A stretch of DNA of 64,000 bases from an uncultured Poribacteria bacterium (lineage in GTDB: Bacteria > Poribacteria > WGA-4E > PCPOR2b). Of this stretch, positions 22,090 through 31,893 are shown piece after piece. The notes beneath the pieces were generated by a model. It had not been told where the DNA came from. It saw nothing but the letters and a program-made list of their open reading frames with translations, and ran no database searches. The stretch is from assembly GCA_958296125.1 (NCBI GenBank), contig OY282444.1, positions 4,311,623 through 4,375,622 of the forward strand, written 5' to 3'. The translations under genes were made by a program, and so were the position numbers. The first letter of the stretch is position 1; each line of letters starts with the position of its first letter.

Positions 22090-24141
22090 ATGAAAGATGC
22101 AGATAAAACAAAGGCGGAACTGATTGATGAGTTGGTGGAGATGCGTCAGCGGGCTGCTGAATTAGAACGGGCGGAGACGCGGTATAAGGGCACTTTGGAG
22201 CACTTGGAACAGTCGGGGAAGACCTATTATGATCTCTACGATAACGCTCCGGATATGTTTGTCTTCGTAGATGCCAAGACAGCTAATATTATTCGATGCA
22301 ACCAGACAGTGGTCCAGTGTTTGGGCTACACTAAAGAGGAGATTATCGGTCGTTCTATTTTCGAGAGGTATCATCCAGATTGTATAGAGGACGCAAACGC
22401 GGTCTTCCAGTCCTTTGTGGAAACCGGCGAAGTCCACGATGCTGAACTTGCGTTGAAGCGGAAAGATGGAAGCAAAATCGATGTGAGTTTGAACGTTTCA
22501 TCGGTTCGCGATGAAGCGGGAAATGTCCTTTACGGCAGGTTGGTGTGGCGTGACATCACCCGACATAAGCAGGCGGCACTGGCACTCCGGCGGAGCGAAA
22601 CGCGATACCGCACCCTTTTTGGCGAATCTAGGGATGCCGTTTATATGAACACCCGTGACGGCAAAATCCTTGATGTCAATCAGGCGAGCTTGGATCTGCT
22701 TGGCTATACCCGTAGCGAGTTAATCGGGATGAATGTTCGGAAGTTGTATGTCCATCCCGAAGATCGGAGCGTGTTTCAGCGGGAGATTGAACGAAAGGGA
22801 TCGGTGAGAGACTATGAGTTGAAATTCCGGAGGAAGGATGGGACGCAGATGAACTGTTTGCTCACTTCAACGGTGCGGCGCGCGGCTGACGGAACGGTAT
22901 TAGGATACCAAGGCATTATCCGCGACATCACCGAGCAGATGAAGGCGGAAAAAGCACTCTACGAAAGCGAGCAGCGATTTCGCCAACTAGCGGAAAATCT
23001 GCGCGAGGTTTTCTGGTTGAGTTCGCTTGACGGGAGGCAAATCTATTTCATCAGTCCTGCGTATGAGGATATTTGGGGACGCAGCCGGGAGAGCCTGATA
23101 GCACAGCCGGGGTCTTGGTTAGATGCTGTTCACCCGGAGGACCGGGAGGAGGTCATCACCAATTTCGAGAAGCAGAGCCGGGGGGAGTTTGTCGAGTATG
23201 AGTATCGGATCGTGCGCCCTAATGGGGAAATTCGCTGGATCGAAGCTCACGTCTTTCCGGTCCGAAACGAAGAGGGAGAGATCTACCGTTGTGCAGGGAG
23301 TGCACAGGAAATCACCAAACGCAAACAGGCGGAGGAGTTAGCGGAGTTGCAGCAGCAGCAATTGATTCAAGTGGACAAAATGGCATCGCTTGGCATTTTG
23401 GTCTCCGGGGTAGCGCATGAAATCAATAACCCGAATAACTTTATCATGCTCAACGGAGAAATTCTCTCTATGGTTTGGCAGAATGTTATGCCAATCCTTC
23501 AGAAATACTACCAAGAGAATGGTGATTTTCTGTTGGCGGGCATGCCTTACACCCGGGCACACGAGAAAATCGGTCAATTGATTTCGGGGATATCAGAGGG
23601 TGCCGCGCGCATTGGGAAAATTGTCGAGGCACTGGGCGGCTTTGCGCGTCAAGATGCAGGCGATTTGAATCAGCCGGTTGATGCCAACGCAGTCGTCGAA
23701 TCCGCAATGGTTATCGTGAACAATCTGATTAAGCAATCGACCCATCATCCTTCTGTGGAATTGGGAGAAAACCTGCCCACCATTCGAGGAAACCCGCAGC
23801 AGCTTGAACAAGTTGTTATCAATCTAATCACCAATTCGTGCCAATCCCTCCGATCCCCCCAAAAGTGCTTGTTTGTCTCAACATCGTATAACGAAAAGTC
23901 GGACCTGATTGCTATCAGGGTGCGAGATGAGGGAGAAGGGATTCCTCCTGAAAATTTGAATCATATCATCGAACCCTTTTTCACCACCAAGCGGGACACC
24001 GGCGGCACGGGTTTAGGTCTGTCGGTTTCTTATAATATCGTGAAGAACCATGGGGGCCATCTACATTTCACTTCAAGATTTGGCAAAGGCACGACCGCCA
24101 CTGTCATGCTGCCCGTTTCTCGTCGGCTCATACTAGATTAG
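22090..24141 (+). CDS. PAS-domain sensor histidine kinase
   Basis: 683-residue sensor kinase without membrane segments. A short N-terminal coiled coil (about 5-45) precedes three PAS domains (about 45-165, 170-285 and 295-415), each ending in a PAC-like stretch such as GRLVWRDITRHKQ. The phosphorylation helix has His443 in GVAHEINNPNN, the form common in NtrB-like kinases, and the ATPase domain has N, G1 and G2 boxes (NLITNSCQSL, DEGEGIPPENL, GGTGLGLS). It probably phosphorylates the regulator encoded 81 bases downstream. The signal, cytoplasmic by topology, is unknown. Confidence 0.93.
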   Translation: MKDADKTKAELIDELVEMRQRAAELERAETRYKGTLEHLEQSGKTYYDLYDNAPDMFVFVDAKTANIIRCNQTVVQCLGYTKEEIIGRSIFERYHPDCIEDANAVFQSFVETGEVHDAELALKRKDGSKIDVSLNVSSVRDEAGNVLYGRLVWRDITRHKQAALALRRSETRYRTLFGESRDAVYMNTRDGKILDVNQASLDLLGYTRSELIGMNVRKLYVHPEDRSVFQREIERKGSVRDYELKFRRKDGTQMNCLLTSTVRRAADGTVLGYQGIIRDITEQMKAEKALYESEQRFRQLAENLREVFWLSSLDGRQIYFISPAYEDIWGRSRESLIAQPGSWLDAVHPEDREEVITNFEKQSRGEFVEYEYRIVRPNGEIRWIEAHVFPVRNEEGEIYRCAGSAQEITKRKQAEELAELQQQQLIQVDKMASLGILVSGVAHEINNPNNFIMLNGEILSMVWQNVMPILQKYYQENGDFLLAGMPYTRAHEKIGQLISGISEGAARIGKIVEALGGFARQDAGDLNQPVDANAVVESAMVIVNNLIKQSTHHPSVELGENLPTIRGNPQQLEQVVINLITNSCQSLRSPQKCLFVSTSYNEKSDLIAIRVRDEGEGIPPENLNHIIEPFFTTKRDTGGTGLGLSVSYNIVKNHGGHLHFTSRFGKGTTATVMLPVSRRLILD

Positions 24142-24222
24142 GGCAGAATAACGGTTTAAGTTTTCCGCTTAGGAAATAGCAGCAATAGGATTTTTTGTGA
24201 ATTTGGAAGCGGAGGTGAATCC

Positions 24223-25659
24223 ATGAATCTAACCACTTTTCCTGCTCTCCCTGTTTTACTCGTGGATGACGAAGCACAGTTCCTCTTCAGTGCCAGTTTA
24301 AGCCTGAATTCGGAAGGCATTGATAATGTTATACAATGCCAAGATAGCCGTGATGTAATGTCGATCCTTTCTGAGAGGAGTTTTTCCGTTGTTGTGTTGG
24401 ATATGCTGATGCCCCACCTATCGGGTTGGGATCTACTCCCGATGGTTGTAAGAGATTTCCCTGACCTCCCGGTAATCATCATCACGGCAGTCAATGCAGT
24501 CAAAACAGCCGTTGACTGTATGAAGGAAGGGACTTTCGACTATTTGGTAAAACCTGTAGATAAAGTGCGTTTGGTAACGACAGTCCGGCGGGCGATAGAG
24601 GTTAGGGAGTTACGCGATGAGAACACCCGACTCAAGGACTACCTGCTTTCCGACAAGCTGGAGCAGCCTGATGTGTTTTCCGAAATTATCACCCAAAATC
24701 CTGTCATGCGCTCTATTTTCCAATATATTGAGGCGATTGCTGAAAATACGCTGCCGGTGCTGATTACTGGGGAAACCGGTGTGGGGAAGGAATTAGTCGC
24801 CAAAGCCCTCCACCGACTTAGTGGGCGGACGGGTGAATTGGTTACAGTCAATGTGGCGGGCCTGGATGACCACTTGTTTGCAGATACCCTCTTCGGACAT
24901 AAAAAAGGTGCTTTTACTGGGGCAGATGCAGCGCGTAACGGATTAGTTGAACAGGCATCCGGGGGTGCCCTGTTTCTGGATGAAATAGGAGACCTCAGCA
25001 TAGAATCGCAGGTCAAACTGCTGCGCCTTTTGCAGGAAGGAAAGTATTATCCGTTGGGCGAGGATGTGCCGAAATTGACCGATGCTAGAATTATCGTCGC
25101 AACGAACCGGGACATTGATGCCTTAATGAAAGCGGAAACCTTTCGCAGAGACCTATACTATCGACTCCAAACGCATCATATTCACCTGCCGCCGCTTCGG
25201 GCCCGACGGGAGGACTTCCCCTTACTAGTCGAACACTTCCTCGATAAAGCGGCAAGGCAACTCGCTAAGAATAAACCGATGGTCCCTGCAGAATTCTTTA
25301 CGCTGCTTGGGGTTTATCACTTCCCCGGAAATATCAGAGAGCTTGAGAGCATGATTTTTGATGCTGTCAGTCGCCATAAGGGGGGGGTGCTTTCTATGGA
25401 ATCGTTCAAAGCGAAAATTGGGCACCAACCCCTCGCGAGTCAAGGGGCCGGAGCGGAAAATGGTCGAAACAAACCGCTTCCATTCACAGATTTACTGCCA
25501 ACTTTAGATCAATTGCCCGCCTTGAAAGATGCTGAACAGCTGCTGATTATGGAAGCCCTCAAGCGTTCCGACGGCAACCAGACCATTGCCGCCCAGCTTT
25601 TGGGGATGTCAAGACAGGCCCTGCACAATCGTTTGAGTCGTGCCCGCAGGTTAGGGTAA
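24223..25659 (+). CDS. Sigma54-dependent NtrC-type response regulator
   Basis: 478-residue enhancer-binding protein. The receiver domain (about 5-125) has the phosphoacceptor Asp60 (VVVLDMLMP) and the conserved Lys in YLVKPVDK. The AAA+ domain (about 155-390) has Walker A GETGVGKE (183-190), the sigma54-contact loop GAFTGA (229-234), Walker B in GALFLDEIGD and an R-finger region. A Fis-type helix-turn-helix closes the protein (QTIAAQLLGMSRQALHNRL). The intact GAFTGA loop means it should activate sigma54 promoters. Its neighbours suggest control of the polysaccharide export genes, although no sigma54 promoter was found before them. Confidence 0.95.
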   Translation: MNLTTFPALPVLLVDDEAQFLFSASLSLNSEGIDNVIQCQDSRDVMSILSERSFSVVVLDMLMPHLSGWDLLPMVVRDFPDLPVIIITAVNAVKTAVDCMKEGTFDYLVKPVDKVRLVTTVRRAIEVRELRDENTRLKDYLLSDKLEQPDVFSEIITQNPVMRSIFQYIEAIAENTLPVLITGETGVGKELVAKALHRLSGRTGELVTVNVAGLDDHLFADTLFGHKKGAFTGADAARNGLVEQASGGALFLDEIGDLSIESQVKLLRLLQEGKYYPLGEDVPKLTDARIIVATNRDIDALMKAETFRRDLYYRLQTHHIHLPPLRARREDFPLLVEHFLDKAARQLAKNKPMVPAEFFTLLGVYHFPGNIRELESMIFDAVSRHKGGVLSMESFKAKIGHQPLASQGAGAENGRNKPLPFTDLLPTLDQLPALKDAEQLLIMEALKRSDGNQTIAAQLLGMSRQALHNRLSRARRLG

Positions 25660-25920
25660 AATAACAGTAACGGAGTCAACCGATAATAAATTTTAGCCGA
25701 ACTACTGCCCCCTCCTCCCACCGACATTCTCCATGGCTTTCTCGCTTCGCTAGCGGCCTGATTGCAAATCACTGCCTTTTTTGCTTGTCCTTTCAAGTTA
25801 CCTATGTTAAAATTCCGTTCAAACTGATGTTTTGGAAAGTGTATGAGGCCTACACACCTCCTGAAGATTTTGCACGACTATCCGTTAATTTTTGCACCCA
25901 CATCTTCCCTTCTAACAGGT

Positions 25921-27108
25921 ATGACACCAATCAAAGCGGGAAATGGTTTCTCACGGACTTTGAGGCCATTCCGATTGCTCCTTTGCTTATTTATTATTGT
26001 CCTTCGGACCGCTCCTGCCAACTCCTTAACGCCTCCCAAACCTTACGCCCTTCAAATCGGTGATCACATTGATGTCACCGTTGAAGGCTATCCGGAATAT
26101 AGCAAACAGATTGTTGTTCGGCTTGATGGATTTATCTCTTATCCGCTCATTGGGGAGATAAAAGCCGAAGGGTTGATTGTGCCGCAAATTGAAGGGGAGA
26201 TTCGCAAAGGGCTAGCAGATCGATTAGATAACCCGCGTGTTTTTGTGACTTTAACCCAGAGCCGTCAACGCTCTATCTATGTGTGGGGGGCTGTGAAACA
26301 GGCGAATCGGTATTTTTTTGAAAGCGAACAGATCTATCTATTGCAGGGGTTAGCCATGGCGGGCGGCCCTGACTATGAGCGAGCCAAGTTGACAGAGGTC
26401 CAGATTTGGCGCGATGGGAAAACTTATCAGATTATAGATCTCACGCGCTTGATAAGAGATGGCGATCAGTCCGATATGCCGCTGCAATCTGACGATGTGG
26501 TCTATGTGCCGACTTTGCTACAGCAGCGTCCAATCATGGTTACAGGGGCTGTCCTTCAACAGGGAGTATATGAGATTGAGAGCCCAAAGATTGATGCGTT
26601 GCAAGCCCTGATGATGGCGGGGGGTTCCATACAAGACATCGCAGATCTCACCAGAGCGCAGATTATCAGGAGCACAGGCGAGCGGGTTTCAATTAATCTC
26701 AACGATGCGTCGGCTGAGCTCCTAACAGCAGATATAGCCACCCTTGGGCCGGGGGATATACTGCATATCCCCAATGCCTATGAGGAGGAAAAGGTCAGCA
26801 TCATAGGGGCTGTAATTCGTCCAGGGCAGTATCCGATTAAAAAACCGATTGACCTGATTGAAGCCCTGGCACTGGCGGGGGGGTGGGATCAAGAAATAGC
26901 AAATCTGAAAGAGGTTCTAATTATTAGATTTGATGGCACCAAGACGACCGTCAATCTACTTGAGTTATTGGAAACTGAGTTGAGTCCGCTTGGGATATTG
27001 CTGTATCCTGGAGATCGGTTGCAAGTTCCCGAACGGTTCAAGATTAACTGGCAGGCTGTATTGGCAGTGATTTCGGCGGGCACATTAATTTATCGTATAA
27101 TTTGGTAG
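25921..27108 (+). CDS. Wza/GumB-type polysaccharide export protein with SLBB repeats
   Basis: About 395 residues from ATG 25921; a longer start at 25843 is possible, and neither has a strong ribosome site. The shorter form begins with a basic region and hydrophobic core (RLLLCLFIIVL) typical of a signal peptide. The Poly_export domain follows (YALQIGDHIDVTVEGYPEYS, with VRLDGFISYPLIGEI), then three SLBB-like blocks, each with a GAV...ALxxAGG pattern (YVWGAVKQANRY, MVTGAVLQQGVY, SIIGAVIRPGQY). A C-terminal hydrophobic segment fits the outer-membrane helix of Wza-type channels. It probably works with the Wzc-like kinase that follows. Confidence 0.88.
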   Translation: MTPIKAGNGFSRTLRPFRLLLCLFIIVLRTAPANSLTPPKPYALQIGDHIDVTVEGYPEYSKQIVVRLDGFISYPLIGEIKAEGLIVPQIEGEIRKGLADRLDNPRVFVTLTQSRQRSIYVWGAVKQANRYFFESEQIYLLQGLAMAGGPDYERAKLTEVQIWRDGKTYQIIDLTRLIRDGDQSDMPLQSDDVVYVPTLLQQRPIMVTGAVLQQGVYEIESPKIDALQALMMAGGSIQDIADLTRAQIIRSTGERVSINLNDASAELLTADIATLGPGDILHIPNAYEEEKVSIIGAVIRPGQYPIKKPIDLIEALALAGGWDQEIANLKEVLIIRFDGTKTTVNLLELLETELSPLGILLYPGDRLQVPERFKINWQAVLAVISAGTLIYRIIW

Positions 27109-27186
27109 CCTCAATTGCCGATAGGTAGCAACTTGGGTTAGTTGCAGTTAAGAGCAGTTAAGATATGAGGCAGTGGTCAAGATATT

Positions 27187-29619
27187 ATGCAAACAACGCC
27201 CTCTCAAACAGGTGGGATTAGCATCGAAAATTACTTAGGGATTGTGCATCGGAGTCAATGGCTGATTGTCACGCTACTGATTGTCGCATTGTTGGTCGCA
27301 CTCCTCGGCAACGATATTTTGCCGCCTTACTACGAGGCGACCGCAAAGATTTGGGTGCAAGCAAGTAGTCAGCAGGGAATGCCCGCTATGGGTAATTTAC
27401 TGATGCCCGGCTTGGGACTTACCACCGAGTTGCAGACCTACGGCGAAATTATCCAAACCCGAACGATTGTTGCAGCCGCGATTGAGGAATTAAGGCAGGA
27501 GGGGCGATTTGAGCCCTTACCCGTTCATCGCGGCAAATCGGTTGTATGGTTAGCCAATCGGCTGGGAAGACCCCTCACCGATAAAACCGAACAGGGTGAT
27601 TTAACGCTCGAAGCATGGCAAAAAGAAACGGTTAAAGACGTTCTCGAAGATTTACTAAGGGTCAATCCATCTCGGGATGCGGATATTATTACAATTAGTG
27701 TGAGGCAGCGGACCCCTGAACGTGCCCAAGAACTCGCGAACAAAATTGCGAGCGTCTTTCTGGAATTTATCAAGGAAGATATGAGTGGGCAGATGAAGAT
27801 GACTGAAACATTTACCGGCCAGCAACGAGATCTTGTCAAAAAGGACTTGGAAAACATTGAAGAACAGTTTCGAGATTTCCAAATATCGAAGCAAACGGTC
27901 AATTTAGAGGCGGAAGCGGAAATGCTTATCCAGAACCTCGGACAGCTAGATCTTCAAAAAATACAGTTGACGCAGCGACTGGAAGGGGCTAGAGGCCGGC
28001 TTGATAGCTTGACTGAGAAACTGAGCAGGGTGAGTGACACCGTTATTTCTGCTGAAACCTTAACGGATAATCCAAATGTTATGCAACTTGAGCAGGACCG
28101 ACATAACTATCAGATCCAGCTTGCCGAGTTAAGAGATAAATACCCGAAAGGGGACCACCCGAACATTAAAAGGCTTACGGCACGCATCCAAGAGACAGAA
28201 AAAGAGATAGCCAACGAAGATCGAAAGAAAATCACTAGCCAAACGACAAGCCTAAACTTGATACACCAAGCATTAGAGCAGCAGACCATTGAAGCCCTGG
28301 CTGAGATTCGGCAGCTTGAACATCAACTGCAAGTCCTGAATCAGCAGATTGATAACTATGATGCGTTGATGAAGAGATTACCCGACAAACAGTTGGAACT
28401 AGCTCGCCTCAAACGGGCACTCCTGCTGCATCAGGAGATATTTTCGACCTTAGAAACCACAAAGCAGCAGGCAAGCATTGCCAGTGCGTCAGAACTTGGG
28501 AGTGTGAAGATTTTAGAAAGTGCGGATATACCGGATAAACCGGTCAGTCCAAGAACCGTATTGAATCTCGCACTTAGCATTCTGATTGGTTTAGCGTTTG
28601 GGGTTGGACTTGCATTCTTCAAGGATTATTTTGACAATACCTATCCCACGCTTGAAGAGGCGAAACGTCAGTTGGAATACTTGCCGGCGGCACCGAGTTT
28701 CTTGGGAATGGTTCCAGCTATTGAGGAAAACGCAGATTACCGCATCCCGTTAATTGCCCACGATGCCCGCAAATCCGGTGCTGCGGAAGCGTTCCGCATC
28801 CTCCGGACGAAGTTGCAGTTTCTGAATCCCGAAGTTCGTCTGAAAACGATTCTGGTTACCAGTTCAACCCCCAGTGAAGGAAAAAGCACGGTCGCCTCTA
28901 ATCTAGCGGTAACTTTAGCTCAGTCGAACAAACAGGTTTTGTTGATTGATGCTGATATGCGCAAGCCGGTGCAACATAAGACGTTTATACTGACAAGACC
29001 TGTTCACCTGCAAGGGCAACTCCCCTCCCAATCCGCTGAAGGTTCGGATGCCGCCGGCCCCCTTGCGGAGCCAGAGCCGAGAAAAGAACCGGGATTAAGT
29101 GAATTGCTAATCAGGATAAATGAAGCTGAGCCGCGCGAAGCCCTTTCTTCCGTGCTCAAAGCGACAGAAATTGACAATCTGCATCTGATTTCGAGCGGGA
29201 CAATTCCACCGAATCCCGCCGAGCTCCTGAACTCTGAAATTGTGCCCAAGATGATAAGCCTTGTCGAGCAAGAATACGACTACATCGTTTTCGACTCTCC
29301 ACCCGTCCAGGCTGTGGCGGATCCGATCATCCTTTCTACAATGGTTGATACCGTCATCTTTGTCTTTGATATCTCGAAAACGAGGAAGGATATAATTCTC
29401 GGTGGAATTGAAAATCTTGTTGAAGCGGCTCCCCACAAGATTGGGGCATTGTGTAATTTGACAGAATCAAAGCATAACGGCTATAGCAGGTACGGTTATT
29501 ACGGGAGTTATCGATATGGCGACTCCTATTACTCTGATGACGACGATGATGGAGATACCGGAAAACAGAAGGGGCGACGGAGAAAAGGGAGAAAGGAAAA
29601 GAAGAGATCCGTTGTGTGA
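27187..29619 (+). CDS. Wzc/GumC-type chain-length determinant with tyrosine kinase domain
   Basis: 810-residue inner-membrane polysaccharide co-polymerase fused to a BY-kinase. A Wzz domain with TM1 (about 20-40), a long periplasmic coiled coil (about 210-430) and TM2 (LALSILIGLAFGVGLAFF) lead to the kinase: Walker A SSTPSEGKST (about 558-567), Walker A' LLIDADMRKP and Walker B YIVFDSPP. About 33 residues rich in Pro, Ser and Glu are inserted after the A' motif, where homologues usually go straight to PGLSELL. The tail has a Tyr cluster (SRYGYYGSYRYGDSYY) for autophosphorylation, an acidic run and a Lys/Arg-rich end. The ribosome site is weak. Confidence 0.93.
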   Translation: MQTTPSQTGGISIENYLGIVHRSQWLIVTLLIVALLVALLGNDILPPYYEATAKIWVQASSQQGMPAMGNLLMPGLGLTTELQTYGEIIQTRTIVAAAIEELRQEGRFEPLPVHRGKSVVWLANRLGRPLTDKTEQGDLTLEAWQKETVKDVLEDLLRVNPSRDADIITISVRQRTPERAQELANKIASVFLEFIKEDMSGQMKMTETFTGQQRDLVKKDLENIEEQFRDFQISKQTVNLEAEAEMLIQNLGQLDLQKIQLTQRLEGARGRLDSLTEKLSRVSDTVISAETLTDNPNVMQLEQDRHNYQIQLAELRDKYPKGDHPNIKRLTARIQETEKEIANEDRKKITSQTTSLNLIHQALEQQTIEALAEIRQLEHQLQVLNQQIDNYDALMKRLPDKQLELARLKRALLLHQEIFSTLETTKQQASIASASELGSVKILESADIPDKPVSPRTVLNLALSILIGLAFGVGLAFFKDYFDNTYPTLEEAKRQLEYLPAAPSFLGMVPAIEENADYRIPLIAHDARKSGAAEAFRILRTKLQFLNPEVRLKTILVTSSTPSEGKSTVASNLAVTLAQSNKQVLLIDADMRKPVQHKTFILTRPVHLQGQLPSQSAEGSDAAGPLAEPEPRKEPGLSELLIRINEAEPREALSSVLKATEIDNLHLISSGTIPPNPAELLNSEIVPKMISLVEQEYDYIVFDSPPVQAVADPIILSTMVDTVIFVFDISKTRKDIILGGIENLVEAAPHKIGALCNLTESKHNGYSRYGYYGSYRYGDSYYSDDDDDGDTGKQKGRRRKGRKEKKRSVV

Positions 29620-29639
29620 AAAGTCCGTTGTGTGAAAAG
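29608..29639 (+). repeat. 16-base tandem duplication at the kinase gene end
   Basis: TCCGTTGTGTGAAAAG occurs twice in direct succession (29608-29623 and 29624-29639). The stop codon lies in the first copy, so the duplication does not alter the protein. Confidence 0.8.
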
Positions 29640-29664
29640 TCGGTTCAGGTATCCTGCTGCACGG

Positions 29665-30510
29665 TCACTGTTGTTTGCCCAAACTCGCTGGTGGATTCGC
29701 TTTACCAATCACGCCGACAAGTACAATCATCGTGAGTAGATAGGGAAGGCTGTTCAGTAACTGAGGGGGAAGATGCCAGCGATTGGCTAGTTCCAAAGCA
29801 CTTGCGAAGCCGAACAGCAGACAAGCAGCACCGGATCCGAGGGGGTTCCATTTGCCAAAAATGACCGCTGCCAAGGCGACGTATCCACGCCCGGCGGTCA
29901 TTCCCTTTGTGAAATAGTGCGCTTCGGATGCCAAAAGACACCCGCCGGTTGAAGCGAGGATGCCGCTGATCATCACGCCGAGATATTGTTGCCTTGACCG
30001 ACTGAGCCCAAGGGCATCTAACGCTTCGGCGGATTCACCCGCTGCACATAAGCGGAGCCCCCACACGGTTCTGAACAGGACAATCTGACTGATGATCACA
30101 AGGATAAGTGTCAGGTATACAATGAACGAATACGATCCGATCAGTGGCAAATCCCAATGGCTCAAGCCCTCCACCCGCCGAGAGGTTGCGCTGCGTCCGA
30201 GAAACTCTGTAACGCCAATTGCCAGCAGGTTGATTGACACCCCGCTGACAATTTGGTTTGCCCGAAAGGTGATAGACGCTAGCGCATGGAGCAGCCCCAA
30301 CCCGCCTCCGAGACCGATACCGATGAGTAATCCGACCGATGGGTAGGCGAAGGCATCTGTCCCAATCACATAGCCGAATGCGCCCATAAGCATCATGCCT
30401 TCGAGTCCAATGTTGACCACGCCAGCCCGCTCCGAGTAGACACCGCCGAGTGCTGCTAACGCCAACGGTGCTGACATACGGACTGTCGTCGGGATGAGCT
30501 CGAGAAGCAT
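29665..30510 (-). CDS. ABC transporter permease, nucleoside/BMP-type
   Basis: 281-residue membrane protein with about eight hydrophobic segments, of the branched-chain/ribose permease superfamily (NupQ/YufQ-like). The motif YSERAGVVNIGLEGMMLMGA near the N-terminus and GRGYVALAAVIFGKWNP near the C-terminus are hallmarks of permeases that work with Bmp lipoproteins in nucleoside uptake. Such systems need a second permease, an ATPase and a binding protein; none is next to this gene, so partners must lie elsewhere or the system is broken. The next gene upstream on the same strand is a dehydrogenase 74 bases away. The ribosome site (GGGGAC) is poor. Confidence 0.88.
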   Translation of the reverse strand: MLLELIPTTVRMSAPLALAALGGVYSERAGVVNIGLEGMMLMGAFGYVIGTDAFAYPSVGLLIGIGLGGGLGLLHALASITFRANQIVSGVSINLLAIGVTEFLGRSATSRRVEGLSHWDLPLIGSYSFIVYLTLILVIISQIVLFRTVWGLRLCAAGESAEALDALGLSRSRQQYLGVMISGILASTGGCLLASEAHYFTKGMTAGRGYVALAAVIFGKWNPLGSGAACLLFGFASALELANRWHLPPQLLNSLPYLLTMIVLVGVIGKANPPASLGKQQ

Positions 30511-30583
30511 TATTGGAGTCCCCTTTCGGACTTAACAGGGTTTTGAGTGCCACCCCGCTTTTCACGCCTCATGTTTTAACGAT

Positions 30584-31621
30584 TTACTGGCATAGATGCA
30601 CTTTGATTGCGCCGGAACGCTTATCAGCGGAAACCTTAAAGGCTTCACCAACCTCCGTTAGTGGGAAGCGATGGGTCACCAGTTTTGTCGCATCAACTTT
30701 ACCTGATGCGATGAGCTCGATGGCCGCATCAAAATCGGTATCCATACCGGTGTAGCCGTAACAGTTAGAACCAGTGACAATCGCCTCCGACCCGACGATG
30801 CGCCCCAAATTCACCTTAAGCGGCTCGTAGTATCCTGCGACAAGGACGACAACCCCATGACTTCTGACCATAGCCATCGCACTATCGAAGTTGTGGCCAC
30901 CGCCGACGGTTTCAATCACAGCGTCCATCCCAAGCCCGCTAGTGATGTCCTTTACAGCCTCTTCGGGGTCTGTCTCGCCAATGTGAACCACATGGTCAGC
31001 CCCTAACTCCTTTGCCAGTTGGGCTTGCTGATCATACTTGACGGTGATTAAAGTTTCCTTGACACCTGCCGCTATCGCCGCTGCCAAGGCGAATTGTCCG
31101 ATGGTTCCGCCGCCAATAATTGCCACTCGGTCCTGATAGGTCGCACGCGCCTGTCCTACCGCGCGGTAGGAAACTGCCAGCGGCTCCACCAAAGCCCCTT
31201 CCTCGAAACTCATGCTCTCCGGCAGCTTGAAAAGCCCTGAAACGTGGGCAGTGGTGTACTCCGAAAAGCCACCATGTGTATTGTGTGAAACCCATTTCCG
31301 TTCCAGACAGTGGTTATAGTGGCCCTTCTGACAGTAGACGCAATCCCCACAGTGTGAGAAACATTCAATGGTGACCTTATCGCCCGGTTGGAGTGTCGTT
31401 ACACCTTCCCCAAGTTCAACAACAACCCCGCAGGTTTCGTGCCCCGCGGCGAGGGTATCGGATTGACCCCAATGGCCAAAATAGCTATGGAGATCGCTGC
31501 CACAGATGCCTGTGCACTTGGTGTCAAGAGTAACATACCCCGGTGCAGGTGATTTTTTTTCGACCGCTTGGATACCTATCTGTTCGATGCCAGTATAAAT
31601 TGCCGCCTTCATCGTATTCAT
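30584..31621 (-). CDS. Zinc-dependent medium-chain alcohol/polyol dehydrogenase
   Basis: 345-residue MDR-superfamily enzyme resembling sorbitol, threonine and butanediol dehydrogenases. Catalytic zinc ligands are in TGICGSDLH and AAGHETCGVVVELG; the structural zinc site is CGDCVYCQKGHYNHC (four Cys in order). The Rossmann motif is IIGGGTIGQFALA. ATG 31621 follows GAGGGAGAAA. The exact polyol or alcohol cannot be assigned. It may be co-transcribed with the permease gene downstream, suggesting uptake and oxidation of a sugar-like compound; that link is inference. Confidence 0.92.
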   Translation of the reverse strand: MNTMKAAIYTGIEQIGIQAVEKKSPAPGYVTLDTKCTGICGSDLHSYFGHWGQSDTLAAGHETCGVVVELGEGVTTLQPGDKVTIECFSHCGDCVYCQKGHYNHCLERKWVSHNTHGGFSEYTTAHVSGLFKLPESMSFEEGALVEPLAVSYRAVGQARATYQDRVAIIGGGTIGQFALAAAIAAGVKETLITVKYDQQAQLAKELGADHVVHIGETDPEEAVKDITSGLGMDAVIETVGGGHNFDSAMAMVRSHGVVVLVAGYYEPLKVNLGRIVGSEAIVTGSNCYGYTGMDTDFDAAIELIASGKVDATKLVTHRFPLTEVGEAFKVSADKRSGAIKVHLCQ

Positions 31622-31893
31622 AGCAGTTTCTCCCTCTATGTCGTGTAAGGACAGTTGAAATCTTGAACGCTAGTTTAGAAGTTCAGAAAATACAGGAAAA
31701 CGATTTGCTTGTCAAGTCAAAAATTGGACTTGGGGACGTTTGAGAACGGGTCAGACTAACGCTTAGTGGAAAATGGCTCTTGAATCTTTCCAGAGTGGGC
31801 GCGAAGATATGGAGCTAATTCCTAAGCCGTGAATCACCATATAAGTTGAGATAAACCTTGACAAAGGCGTGCATGAGATGTTACTATTTTGGC

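Noticed and set aside
25660-25920. Possible sigma54 promoter before the Wza-like gene
   Set aside because: TGGCTTTCTCGCTTCGC has GG and GC elements, but their spacing is wrong for the -24/-12 consensus; no better site was found.
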